A stretch of 64,000 nucleotides of DNA, from positions 1 through 64,000 of the forward strand of contig CAUVWQ010000019.1 in NCBI GenBank assembly GCA_963555705.1, written 5' to 3'. The DNA is from Ligustrum vulgare (lineage: Eukaryota > Streptophyta > Magnoliopsida > Lamiales > Oleaceae). Made by a program: the position numbers and the translations under genes. The notes under the pieces are model-generated. The model was not told the origin of the DNA and ran no database searches. It saw only the letters and a list, made by a program, of their open reading frames with translations. Below, in pieces: positions 21,087 through 33,239 of the stretch. Every line of letters starts with the position of its first letter. Position 1 is the stretch's first letter.

Positions 21087-22040
21087 TGTTCGTACGAGAT
21101 TATCGCAAGTACATGAGATAGTTAACAAGTAATACAGTGGACTTTTGAGTCCGGATTGTCGATCCCACGAGGACTATTTGTTTGCTATTGATTTAATTTG
21201 ATTCAAAATATTCCTAGACTAAGCAAAAAACTAAATAATAAAATAAATTTAAAGACTAAAAAAAAAGACAAATAATTGAAAATTAATGAAATAAACAATG
21301 CAATTTAAATTTAAATTTAAATTTAAATTTAAAACTAAAAGAAACTAACAAAGCAAGAGATAAAGTTGTGAGCTTTCTATCAATTAAATGAAATTATCGG
21401 ATTTTATTATGTGGTCTAATTGTTAACTCACCTTTCAGATTATGAAAACAATCATTCAATCATGAATTGATGATCAAGCAACTCAAGCATTAAAAACAAT
21501 AATAAAATCAATACATGAAAATAAAGTACCAACTTGAGAATCAAAATTAAACTAAAAATTAAATGTACATAGTCAATCCCAATTAAAAATTTAGCTACGC
21601 AAGTTTTTGGAAGAAAAAACAATAAATAATATAAATAAAACCCGGAGTTTGAAGAATTTAAGTCCAAGCATCGCCTCCTTCTTCCCAATTCACCCGAGCA
21701 CCTTGTTAATTCCTGCCGCATGCCCACTTCAATGTCACCACCAACTTCCTTTTATTGTACAGCCAACTCTAACTGGAATCAAAGAAGTATATAATTGCTT
21801 TCATGTTAATTCCACCAAAAACCAAACTAATTAATTCCTTTCCCAAGTATCACAGCCGCCTATTTTTTTCTCCTCCCCAATAATGTTGCTGCCTCTGTTT
21901 TTGTTTATTTTTATTCCCAGCAAACACCTCTCTCTTTTCCAGCCGGCCGTATATATATGTTCACGTACTTTTTCCCCCACTCAGCCGAGTACTTTGTTTG
22001 TTCCCCCCTTTGTTTCAACCCTCGGCTCTTGTGTATATAC
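21087..22040 (-). mobile_element. Truncated LTR related to the solo LTR at 25146-26574
   Basis: The stretch starts TGTTCGTACGAG and shares with 25146 onward the blocks CAAGTAATACAGTGGACTTT, GAGTCCGG and CCACGAGGA, and later ATTATGAAAAC with CAATCAT. No right terminus like the CACTTATCA of the other copy is seen, so the piece is truncated. No coding region is supported. Confidence 0.5.
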
Positions 22041-22106
22041 TAGCCTATGCACGTGTGAATTATTTGTAATAATGTATTTGATAGTGTTGGAAGCATTCCT
22101 TTTCAA

Positions 22107-22415
22107 TTTAGGTTGTCATAGGAACTCAAGTGTTATAAAAAGTAGGGAAATATTTGGGGTCATCAACAGGTTTCGAGTATCAAAGCGTAATTCTTTTTGT
22201 TTCACCGTTGTATCTATAGTTCAAATTGAGATACTTACAAATTGAATAGTTCAAATTGATATATATACCTAGAAATTCAGGTTGTCATTGGAACTCACGT
22301 GTTATAAAAAGTAGGGAAATATTTGGGGTCACCAACAGGTTTCGAGTATCAAAGCGTAATGCTTTTTGTTTCACCGTCGTAGCTATAGTTCAAATTGAGA
22401 AACTTAGAAATTTGG
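22107..22415. repeat. Direct tandem duplication, about 140-bp units
   Basis: Two copies (about 22107-22245 and 22274-22415) share TTATAAAAAGTAGGGAAATA, CAGGTTTCGAGTATCAAAGC and TTTTTGTTTCACCG. They differ at a handful of positions and are separated by a short A/T spacer. No family was recognised. Confidence 0.85.
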
Positions 22416-23320
22416 TATTTCTATGCAGTACTAAGGAGCACGAGAAAAAATGAATCCCTGCTCAACAAATGTGCACAAACTGCAACAATTCAATTATTTT
22501 CACGCATAGCTGCGCGTGATCTATTAAAACACAATACAAATACAGAAGGCTTGTATATAGATATGGTTCCATGGCTTTTCATTATAAATCTTACAACGAA
22601 CAGTTGTGAAGACCATTCATTTTCAGATTAAATTGCATTTTTTCAGCCACCCAGGCCATTCTAACCAAAATATCATATTATATTATAACATTAAATGATA
22701 AAGATTCACAGGACACATTGGGATGCGATTGAAGAGTCCACTCTGGGGCAAAATGTGATGCCTTTCGACCTTCAAATAAAATAATACTGAAACAAAAAAT
22801 AAATGAAATAATAAAATATAAAAGAGAGTAAAATTCTTGCGGGTATAAAATCTAAAGGATTAAATATTAAAATTTCCTTGATAGTCTAACTAATTATTTT
22901 ATATGTAAAACTAGGAACGTGCATAGGAATCTGGAAGGAAACTCCAAAAAGGGAGGAAACGAAGATCACTAATTGAGTCATTTATCTTTTCTACTGAGTG
23001 CATCAGTGCAGACTTTGCTAACAAGATGGGAAATAACCTAAAATAAGTTAAAGAAACAAGATTAGCATTCTTTGCAAGTTCATTTGTAATAAAATAAAAG
23101 TTTTAACCATTCTTTACTCCTTTCAATTTATTTAAACAAAAGAAGAATAGATGAGAAGAAATTAGGTCCAGAAAATTGATACCTGTCATTTCAAAACCAA
23201 CATTGATCTTAATGAACTGGTTCATTTCATTATCAATATACCTAGAATTTTGTCATTTTCTAAAGACAAATTAAATAAAAACCCTCAGTATTAGAATATG
23301 AAATTTTTTGAGGTGTTACA
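22416..23320. other. Unassigned AT-rich spacer
   Basis: No ORF with recognisable content, no terminal repeats and no RNA gene were seen here. Confidence 0.5.
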
Positions 23321-24240
23321 ATCTCCGCCCACTTTTAAGGAATTTCGTCCTGGAAATTTACCTATAAGAGTTCAGAAAATTTCTTTCTCATTTCATCTTC
23401 ACGTTCTCATGTCTCTTCTTCAATAGTGTTTTTTCCGATAAAACTCGTATTATTGGCACTTCTTTGTTAGGAAAAAATTTCTCTTCTCCCAAGAGTATCT
23501 TCATTGGTCTTTCTTCCCAAGTAAAATCTGTTTGTATCTCATTTGGAATATCTTTAAGCACATGTGCGGTGTCAGGGATATACTTTCATAAAGTAGATAC
23601 ATGGAACGCTCCATTTAATTTTGCTAATTTAGCAGCCAATTCTAATTTACAGGCTAAGTTCTAATAATTTCTCTAATCTCAAATGATCCAATGTATAGTG
23701 GAGTAAGTTATCCTCTTTTCCCGAATTTCAACATTCTCTTAAATATTTAAATTTTAATAAAACTTTATCTCCATCTTCAGATTCCAAAGGTCTTAGAAAT
23801 TTATTTGCATAGTTTCGTTGGCGATCCTGGGCTAAGAAAATGTTTTTCTGAATCTTTTGAACAATTTCTATCATATTATGGCCTAAATTTAATGCCAAAA
23901 CCTTTCGTTCAATTACTTCATCCCAAAATAAGGTTGATCCACACTTCCTATTGTATAATGCCTCATACGGTGGCATCCCTATGTATGCTTGATAACTGTT
24001 GTTATATGCAAATTCGATTAAGGGAATATACTCGTTCTAATTTACATCGAATTACAAAACACTAGTTCTGAGCATATCCTCTAGGGTTTGAACAGTTCTT
24101 TTAGCTTGTCCATCTGTCCAGAGGTGAAAAGTAGTACCAAAGTGCAGTTTGGAAGAAAGTGCTTCGTGCAAACTCTTCCAAAAATGCGATAAAAATCTAG
24201 GATTTCGATCCAACACAGTAGTTTTATAGCAAATATGTGC
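23321..24240 (-). pseudogene. Ty3/gypsy integrase fragment
   Basis: Minus-strand translation shows the integrase core end and C-terminal region: a WKSLHEALSSKLHF-like block and an FH-DGQ-like block (24080-24190), then MPPYEALYNRKCGSTLFWDE and AQDRQRNYANK. These blocks and their order match Ty3/gypsy chromovirus-type pol. Multiple frame changes occur, and the catalytic Asp region upstream is lost. The cytosine-rich AATTTCGTCC stretch at 23340 is shared with the gypsy relic near 59700. Confidence 0.82.
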
Positions 24241-24686
24241 TTCATATTGAGAACAACGTCAATTATATTTGGAAATAAATAATAGGTTTTCTTAATATTT
24301 GAAATATTATAAAAAGAATAAAAAATCAATTAAGATTTAATATCAAGTGTTAAGACCATGCCCAAATGGACTTGACACATCATCAATAAAAGCCCATGAG
24401 GGACCCACATGCATCCAAACAACACCTCGGACTTCACAATCAGAAGTCCCTTAGTCCGTTCTCATATAAGTCCGGACTTCAATATTCGAACTCCTTATAC
24501 CGGCCGATTGGTGTTATCCAGAGTTCATACTCTGAACTAGTGACAAGACTGGTCAATGTATCAGAGAGATGAGACACCTCTGCAATTTGTGGCTTGATAT
24601 GACAACATCTTTAATAGAGATGTAATGGTTGTAGTAACTCTATAATATGTAGTAATGATTATAAGCCAATAAATGATTCACCTCAC
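24241..24686. other. Possible LTR remnant
   Basis: The block 24351-24680 begins TGTTAAGACCATGCCC, which could be an LTR start, and has no ORF. A matching terminus or duplication was not found, so the assignment stays open. Confidence 0.3.
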
Positions 24687-27600
24687 TGTAACGCCCCGAG
24701 TTCCATAAACTTAGAACGCTACGTCATCCTATATAACTGAGAATTAAAATAAATGTTTTAACCGTAATAAATGAAATTTTGAACTCGCATAAACTTTTAT
24801 AAAAATCCTCCAACGACAATTTTCTACATTTGATAAAACGCCAATTCAAACTTAATGTAAATGGAAAATTTAAACTTTGAAACAAATCATTCTTGTATCC
24901 TTTTTGCCACCATTGTCCATCATTCGCTACCGTCTCTGAAACTGCAAAAATTGTTAATAACGGGGTAAGTACTCAGTAAACTCTTCATAAAGTAATTATT
25001 TCATACTATGAAGGTACACATAAACATGCAAATCATGCTAAACATTTCTTCACATAACATTATATCATATATTCACATAAGTGGGAAAAAGTAGCCTCGT
25101 CTCGTCTCAACATGCCATAATGCTTGTATTTTATAGCCCATATAATGTTCACTAAAATAATACCGCAAGTGTACGGGTTGTGACAAGTAATATAGTGGAC
25201 TTTTAGAGTCCGAGTTATCGTACCCATGAGGATTTGGATTAATTACCAAAGTTATTCTAATTCTCTCGTTATTTGAATGACAAATAATTGAAGTTATGAT
25301 GATTCTAAAGATTAAACCAAAAGAACATAAACAAGAAAAAAAAATGTGTTTTTATATCAATTGATGTAAAGTTGGAATTTCATGATTTCACGTAGTCAAT
25401 ACCTTTAACTTTACCACTCAAATTTTAATCTCCTAATGTAATCAGTCAAGCTCACTTTAGCACATAAAATTCCCCTCTCGAATTTAAACCAACCTACCTA
25501 ATTAGTCAACCGTGTTAACGAATAGTTGGTTGTAATGATTAGGTGCACGGAATACAAGAACACAAATAAGACCGCAATAACAATGAATGTATATCTCTAT
25601 CACTCATTCAATTATCGGGTTTTATTCCTAGGTTTAGATCATTACTTCACCTCTCGGATTATGAAAACCATCCAATTAATCAATAAATTACTGGCCAGTT
25701 AATCATTTGATCCTTACAAATAGTTTAGTTATTCATAATGAAAATAATAAGAACTCCATAATAATAATCTAAACTACACTTCATGAGTAATTTGAAGAGA
25801 AAGTAAAAGAACTCTTGCACCAAGAATTGTCTTCTACAATTTGATCTCCAAATCTTCTTGCCCGTTGCCTCCAATTAAGCCTCCAAAATCTCCACGCTTT
25901 GATGGTGAATTGTGCCTCTAGAGTATGTGCGCAAATGTCTCTTTTACATGCATAATATGTTGCTTAATTAGATTCCCCACGAAACCTAGGTCAAAGAATG
26001 TTGAAATCTGCGCATGGGCTTTCTCTCCCGCTGGGCCGAACTACTGCGCAGCTGTTCAAGCTAACTTGTGGTGGCCGCGCAGCAAAGTGAAAATAGGTTC
26101 TGTTAATTTGAAGATTTTAGTGTGGCCACTAAGTCTCGGGTCCGTTGGGCGTGCAGTTCAACACCTGTAGTACGATTTTCATATTTTTTGGTATGCTTAA
26201 ATTGGCCCCTGAACTTTATTTGTACACGAATCCTTCATCTTTTAATTATGACAACTAGGTCCCTGAACTTTCAAAACTCTTCAAATTTTCTTCCAAACTT
26301 CAATCCTTCTTCAATTTAAGCTCTCGAACCTTGATTCTTTCACTTAGCTTTCCTTGAAATTTTGGTTGACAATTCCATCATCAATTTTGCTCCTTAAAGC
26401 TTCAAATGACATCTAAGTGTCCATTTTTTTCCAGTTTAGTGCTTCATGCCCATGACTTTGAGAAAATTCCTACAATATAAACTAATACAAAGCAATTAAG
26501 TAGTAAATATTCAAGAATGACATTAATAAAGTCTAATTTAGACATATAAATAAGTGTATGAAATGCACTTATCATATAAGATCATAACTTCTTAGTTCAA
26601 TTTCATAAACATAACTTCGTCTCGTCTAGTATAGTCTCGTCCCAATTCATATCAACATATGAATAATCACATAATCACATATTTATGTGCATTTCATAGC
26701 TAAATCAATTAATAAAAATGAGTCTACCTCAATGTTTCACGAGTTTGAATCGAGCGGGGAAAACATCAAGTCTCTAAATGTCTGATCGCGTCGTCTAGCG
26801 AAGGAAATAAATATTAAACTAGAAATTTTGATAAATTTAGTGTTTAAAATAAATAAAGATTATGGATAATTTTAAATTTTACATAATTGAATTTGAAAGA
26901 TTTGGGACTGAATTAAAATTTTCAGAAACAAAGGGGCTGACTCAAATATTTTAAACTCAGGGGCTAAATAATATATTTTAAAACTTTAGCCCTAAACTTA
27001 CAATATCTTTAAACTGAAAGGACCAAATTAAAATACTTTAAAAGGACTAGGACTAAAAGGGAAATTTTTGAAAAATGAAACATTAAATATATAAAATTTC
27101 CATTTCTCCCTCTATTAAAAACATCAGAGAGAGAGAGAGAGACGATCGGGAGGGTTGCAGCCCCTCTCCAACTTCCACGACCTTCGATCATGTAGCCGGT
27201 GACGACGTTGCCGTCACAAGGTTGCCAAGGGGAAAACGGGCGTATGTGTGAAAGGGAGGATGTTGGGGGATTTTTGGTGCATGAAACCGAGGTATACCAA
27301 GTCTCAGTTTTGATGATTTCCTGACGATTATCTGGTGAAATGGGCCGGTGATTGAGGTAAGTATCTGGGTTAATTTTATTCTTTGTATTTAGGGGTTTTT
27401 TGGTGGATATCTTCGAAGGGATAGTGGCGGTATTAGTGATGGCGTGCGGTGGTGAGGGTGTCAGGTTTTTGATTGATTCTAAAATTCTTTCATTTGTAAA
27501 TCCATATTGGTAAATTGAGGGTGGAATTGGTCGGTGATGTTGGTGGATTTGTGCGGTTCGACTGGTATGAAATTTGCTATTTCAAATTGTAGTTTGGGAG

Positions 27601-27720
27601 AGGCTTGACTGTTTGGGGATTGATGGTTCGATTTTGGTGATGATGCTTAAACTTTAAAGTTTGTGTGTTGTTTATTTTTGAGGTTTTGATTGAATTTAAA
27701 GCACTAATCTCAAATGGAAC
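24687..27720 (-). mobile_element. Old degenerate LTR of the same family as the 46.7-54.8 kb element
   Basis: It begins TGTAACGCCCCGAGTTCC, closely like TGTAGCGCCCCGAGTTCC at 46731. It keeps colinear landmarks: a GCCACCATTGTCC-like block and AGTACTCAGTAAACTC (24900-24990), a GAGTCTACCTC block (26720), repeats with GGACTGAATT / GGGGCTAAAT (26890-27050), and a GAGAG-rich leader (27125). A 1.4-kb solo LTR splits it. The right end is not sharp. Divergence from the 46.7-kb copy is much greater than between that element's own LTRs, so this copy is older. Confidence 0.68.
25146..26574 (-). mobile_element. Solo LTR (1.43 kb) nested in an older LTR
   Basis: On the minus strand the element begins TGATAAGTGCATTTC and ends AGTGAACA, giving canonical TG...CA ends. 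It is flanked by the 5-bp direct repeat TATAA (25141-25145 and 26575-26579), as expected of LTR retrotransposon integration. There is no internal coding region and only one LTR copy, which points to LTR-LTR recombination. The frames seen inside are chance ORFs. Confidence 0.8.
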
Positions 27721-28400
27721 ACCATTGCACCCATTTCAAGGTCACTACGGGCACAATGAACCACCTACATCTGATTTCCAGCCCTTGGTCACTACTTCAC
27801 CATATGTTTTCACGACCTAAATGAACTTCAAATGTAGTGTATTTTTGACATAGAAAAGGTTATATACTTTCATATGCTCGGAGGTTTCTATGGAAAAATT
27901 TTATTTTTCTAGGTGATGTCAGAGCCTGAATATCAGTGGTCGACCACTTTCTCAAAAAAATTCAGAATTTTTCTAAGTCCTAGTTTGGGGGTGTTTGGTC
28001 TATTTATTTTAGTTCTTATGCGATAATTATACATTTTAATGTTGTTTATCTCTCTTTTGCGCGGTACACAATATGAATATACCTCGACCAATTATGGAAA
28101 AGCTAGAAACAATTTATAGCTATACATGGCAATATTATTGCTAACTTATAGCTATACATGGCCTTATGACCCCCACTGCTAACTTATAACTGTGCGTGGC
28201 TGCATGACCCCCATTAATATAGCTAACTTATATATATTTATAAACATGATAGTATTATCCTAACATTGACTTGATGTGCTTATCTGCTTGTTAATGATGT
28301 ATTTATCTTTACAATATTGGTTAACGTAATCTAACATGCTAACCTAACTTAAGATGAGACCCTAACCAGTATTAGTTGTTATTATTAGTCCCACATTCAG
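27721..28400. other. Non-coding spacer with short internal repeats
   Basis: A short motif near TATAGCTATACATGGC with GCTAACTTATA recurs three to four times at 28110-28220. The rest is AT-rich. It probably belongs to the flanking retrotransposon sequence. No gene is seen. Confidence 0.4.
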
Positions 28401-28429
28401 TTATATAATATCATAGTTTCTTACTCGAA

Positions 28430-29350
28430 ATTTTTTCTTGAGATTCGTGCACTGCATGGATAGATATAGTAAGATGACGCATCTTATTCCTTGCCATAAA
28501 ATTGATGACTCTACGAATATAGGTGATATTCTTATGGGAGATGGTATGCCTTTATGGTATATAAATGATTATTGGGTCTGATGGGGATGCTAAGTTCATA
28601 GTTACTTTTTGAAGGTCTTATGGGGGAAATGAGTTCTAAATTATTATTTTGTACTACGTGTCACCCAAACCGAGGTAGTTAATAAGACTTTATCACAACT
28701 TTGACATACCATAATCAATAAGAAATTTAAGAGTTAGGAGGAGTGTTTTCCTTTCTGTAGGACTTGCATATAATAGGGCCATGAATTCCACTACATCTTA
28801 TTCTCCCTTCGAAATCATTTATGGGTTTAATCCATTGACCCTATTGGATTGATTCCCTTTACCTGTTCATGAAATAGACATTGTAGATGGGAAGAGGAGA
28901 GATGAACTAGTAATGTCACTCCATGAGAAGGTTATACTTCAAACCGAGAAGAAGAAGAACAAACATTATATATCCTAGGAAATCAAAGGTAGAAACCGTG
29001 TAGCATTTGAACTGGATGATTTGGTTCAGGTTCACATTCGAAACAAGTATTTTTCCAACACAACGGAAGTCTAAGTTACATCCTATAGGAAACGGACCTA
29101 TCACAATTCTCGATATAGGATCAATGACAATGCATACATATTAGATCTTTCAGGTGAGTATAATGTGTCCACCACTTTTAATGTTGTCGTTCTTTCTCTA
29201 TTTGATTGATGTAGGTGATGATTCGAGGTCGAATCATTTTATAAAGGGAGGGGATGATGAGTACCAAGGTGGACCAACGATTACATGTTTCCAAAGGGCC
29301 GAAAACAAATTTAAAGGAAAAAACTTCAAGTCAGGGAAGAAGGTGTGAAG
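28430..29350 (+). pseudogene. Ty3/gypsy integrase C-terminal fragment, plus strand
   Basis: Plus-strand frames contain an RYSKMTHLIPCHK-like block, an SDGDAKF-like block around the second catalytic Asp, a TEVVNKTLSQL block with the catalytic-Glu region, an EIIYGFNPLTLL-like block, and a C-terminal GEYNVSTTFNV, then FDVGDDSRSNHF. This order is typical of gypsy pol 3' ends. The sequence has many frameshifts and stops. It belongs to a different lineage from the minus-strand relics at 23.3 and 59.7 kb, judging by its C-terminal signature. Confidence 0.85.
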
Positions 29351-29624
29351 AAGATGCCAAGAAAGAAGACTATGTTATCATATAGCATAGTTATGCTGTA
29401 GATTTCAAATAGACTTCTCCTTGTGATTGCAAGAGTTTGTACCTTTCAATTTCAAGGGAAATTATTGCATTATTAACGCAACTTTGATATATTATTGAGA
29501 GATCTTTCAATCTAAAGTGAGATTTCACTCATTTCTTCGTTCTTCGTTGAACAATCGAGACTTATCAAAGAATCAAGTTCTTTGTAGCATCCAATTAAAC
29601 ATTGGACTTCAAAGGGATAGGCAA
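29351..29624 (+). mobile_element. Probable LTR remnant downstream of the gypsy fragment
   Basis: The stretch directly follows the integrase C-terminus, ends where a host-like repeat unit begins, and has no ORF. Features such as CAAGAGTTTGTACC and a Thr/Ser-free AT-rich body fit a short LTR, but neither terminus nor a duplicate LTR was found. Confidence 0.35.
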
Positions 29625-30480
29625 TCTCTTGTAAATCTCGTGCAATCATCATTTACAATATTTTGAAGAAATGAGAAACTTTAAAGGCATACGGTAGATA
29701 ATGGCGAAAATTCAAGTTGTAGATTAAAATTCTCCTTACATATCTACCCCAATGTATAGTTGCAACAACACTTGCTACAAATGTAGAAAAATCACTGGTA
29801 AAAAACCAGCAAATATTACACCATCGAGTGCTATACTTTGCAAGGTGTAGCCATTATCGCACACTACATACCACTAGTCTGGATTTGGAACTCACACTTA
29901 GTTGAATTGGCATGAAATCTGAGTTCCTGGCCTTCCTTTATCCTCGATGCAAAAGTGCAGATGAGATTGAGTTGTAGTACCTGATTCTCAAGCGTAGCTT
30001 GAACTTGAACCTGTACTTACTGATTTCATAAGATTCATAAAGAGCCTCATTAATTTAGCAGATCCTAGAATTCATTTGTTGGATCAAGGCATGCTGCAAT
30101 TCATCATTAGATTCATGCAACATTTGGTACTACGAAAACTGATGTAATAAATGGAATGAAATATAAGAAACGTATTTTACTAGATTAGCAATTTGTTACC
30201 TGGGGATGGGCATTGGAATAACTAAATACAACAAACTCAAAGTGTATCATTAAATTTAGAATGGCTGGAATCATTCTAAAACAACTTACCTTTGCGAGTA
30301 AAATTAGGCACGTTTACTGCATGCAACTAACATTTCCTTAGCATGGTGTAGTACAATATTTTTCATATCTTTTGCGACTAGATGTACTTCTTATTTTAGT
30401 TAGCAATACTAACATGTTTAGTACTGTTAATTGGAATCAGTATGAGAACATTAAAAACTCGTAGTTGATGAAAAACTAAT
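29625..30480. repeat. Repeat unit copy 4 with exon-like segment
   Basis: 29630-29790 repeats the landmark CAAATCTCGTGCAATCATCA and GTAGATTAAAATTC. Positions 29940-30180 are similar to 36520-36750: shared AGCTTGAACTTGAACC, TTCATAAAGAG-like and AATGCATGATTAG-like blocks. Minus-strand reading of both gives a related peptide with blocks like LQHALIQQ and INEALYES, so this looks like a decayed exon of an unrecognised host gene. Confidence 0.55.
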
Positions 30481-32168
30481 TAATAATATGTAGACACAGC
30501 GTCATGGTTGTGGTGTATATGCGTCGATACTGAAATAGTCTCATCACTCATAATTATTAATTTTATGTACATTCAACACTAGTGAAATAGCACGTGAATG
30601 AAATTAATTACACAAACACGTGTCTAGATTTCATACGTTTTTTGTCAGTGTACTTTTCAATGAAATAAAAATCTTACAAGCTGAGTATGGACTAAATTTA
30701 AAATTTCATAGGTAGAATAATTAAATAAACAGAAATAAAACATACAATTCATTTATATTTTATTATTTTATTTTAAGTAATTACTAATTCCCGTAAATTA
30801 CCTAATTTACATTGGTCGTCCTAAATTGACATCCAACAATGTGTCGTGGTAATACATGATGAAAAATGTCACGTAATGTGGGAAAATCAAACTTATTTAT
30901 TTATGATGAAACTATAATTTTTTCATCAATATGATTAGCGAATTGAAAGATAGGAAGCGTGTCAATCTCAACTATAGATCATATCTTTCATCCTAGTCAA
31001 TAAATGTCGAAAAATCTTTCCAATGTAAATTCACATCCGCAAAAGATTTAGATATCAACTTAACCGAATGAAAAGCATAATCTCTTACTATTTATGTGAT
31101 GAATTCTTTATTTTTCATTTAAAACATTTACATAATTCTTGACAAATACCAAAATGATGCCGTCTTAGGGGCTCTTGGCATAGAACCATCCAACATTACC
31201 AAAGTATAACTATCATATCTATGAACTCACAATATTAGCATGTCTATTACTTTAAATTTAATCAGTATCAGAACATTAAAAAATTTGACCCAAAAAAAAA
31301 AAAAACTAATTATTCCTATCCAGATACTGCATTACGGTGATTGTGTATGTGTCGGTAATAAATAGTAGTATTACAATCCAAATCTGGACTAAATTTATGT
31401 GTAGAATCATTAAACAAACGATAAACATATATAAGATATACTATGAAAATTCCACAATGAGTTTGGCACGAACATCGCATATGTTTAATATTTTTTCCAA
31501 ACAAAAATTCCACATAGCATACGAATGTTTTATATGCGTCCACCACAACCAGATGATATAGGGTATTTTTCCCCTAAGATATAAGAAACAATTAAATTCC
31601 ACATATTTAATTGTGTTCCTTATGTTTTATGGGAAATTGGGTTTATTTTATTTATGTTTCTGTTTGTTTCCATCTTCTCTAGAATGTACTCGAATCACGA
31701 TTCAACAGTGTGCAAATCTTGTGCAATCATAATTTATAGTTTTGTGAAGAAATGAGAAACTTTAAAGTCTTAGAGCCTGTTTGGTCTATGGTTTTTTTTT
31801 ATCAAAACTTTTCAAACTCAATCTCAATCATCCATCATTGGTCAAGCCTACAATTTTTTACTTTCCAAATCAATCTAAACCACACATTCATCAAAAAAAA
31901 AAAAAAAAAATCAAAACTTTTCCATGGACCAAATGGGCTCTTAGGGTAGATAATTGACGAAGTAGGTTAAAATTTTCATTGCACTGCAACTCTATTGTTA
32001 TGTTGCAACTACAATAGTCATTGCCCGGTCCTTTGGATATATTACCAAGAGTATAAATAGTTCTTTTGGAGCAGTTACTACGATTTTGCAAAAAAACACA
32101 TCCAGTGAATAAGCCAATGGCACATCTATGTTACACTTTGTACCTTTGGTTAGGACAAGGATCTCCCA
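30481..32168. repeat. Repeat unit copy 5: paralog lacking the CACTA insertions
   Basis: This segment is colinear with the flanks of elements at 5443, 14239 and 15379. The matched parts are 30770-31170 with 4990-5439, 31175-31222 with 14173-14238, 31225-31345 with 15152-15375, and 31365-32110 with 19200-19960. It is continuous at the three points where the other copy is split, so it records the pre-insertion state. A MITE (31773-31940) is present here but absent from the other copy. Confidence 0.8.
31773..31940. mobile_element. Tourist-like MITE, 168 bp
   Basis: Inverted termini GAGCCTGTTTGGTC and GACCAAATGGGCTC are flanked by TTA on both sides (31770-31772, 31941-31943), matching PIF/Harbinger-type insertion. 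The paralog near 19790 reads straight through TTCTTAAGG without it, an independent empty site. Confidence 0.85.
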
Positions 32169-32179
32169 CACTACAACAA

Positions 32180-32635
32180 AAATAGCCTTTTCTAACACTC
32201 AAAAAATGTTGCCAAAAGGTTTTTGCAACGTTTGGCAAATGTTGCAAATCTCAGTGTTGCTGTAGAGAAAAAACTTTTTGCAACGTTTTTTGAACGTTGC
32301 AAAAGATTGAAATAAACGTTGCAATAGACCTTTTGCAACATTTATTAAGTGTTGCGGTAGACCCTTTTGCAACGTTTATTAAGTGTTGCGGTAGACCCTT
32401 TTGCAACCTTTATTAAGTGTTGCTGTAGACCTTTTTGCAACGTTTTTTAAGTGTTACTGTAGACTCTTTTACAACGTTTATTAAGTGTTGCCTAGACCTT
32501 TTTGTAACGTTTTTTGAGTGTTGCAGTAAACCCTTTTGCAACGTTTTTAAAGTGTTGCAAAAACTTTTAACCCAACATTTTCCAACATTTATTGAGTGTT
32601 GTCGTAGACCCTTTTGCAACGTTTTTTGAACGTTT

Positions 32636-32636
<1 letters not shown>
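32180..32636. repeat. Subterminal repeats at the left end of element 4
   Basis: About thirteen copies of a 31-33-bp unit with CCTTTTGCAACGTTTATTAA and GTGTTGCGGTAGA form a tandem array. ORFs on both strands across it reflect unit length, not genes. A TA microsatellite follows (32638-32685). Confidence 0.85.
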
Positions 32637-32684
<48 letters not shown>

Positions 32685-33239
32685 AAATATTATTGAACAA
32701 ATTATTTATAAAACCCAATTTTTTGTAATTATTTCATTAAAATGGTACTTTAAATAAAAAACAAAAGTAAATACATTATGAATTTTCAAATCCATACAAA
32801 ATAAAGTCTTGATAATGTGTAATAAATCCACAATACAGAATAACAAATCCACGAAAGAAAGTGTTGATAATGTTTAACAAATTCGCAAAAGAACATCATC
32901 ATTTGACAAAAGAAATATTTTACTACGGGAATATCAACTTCATCCCGCAATATAACCGTACCTTTAGATCGCAAAATTTGGTCCATCTTCAAAGTTACAC
33001 CTATAACAAATTTGAGCAAAGTTATAAGTGAATGTTAGGCTTTACTTAATAAATGGTAGAAAAAATAAAAAATAGAGTTAAAAAAACATTTATATCTTTC
33101 AAATGTGATTTAATAGAAATTGATATGACTTGTCCTAAATCAATCTACTACACCAGAGACGTGAAGTGCATCGATGACACATGTCAGCTAGATGCTAGAT
33201 CTACCACCAAGGAAAACGAGCTTTCACCCAAAGTGTAAA

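Noticed and set aside
32413..32629. ORFs on both strands over the GCAACGTTT array
   Set aside because: The unit length near 33 bp keeps frames open by chance; same explanation for 18773-18979 and 15462-15726.
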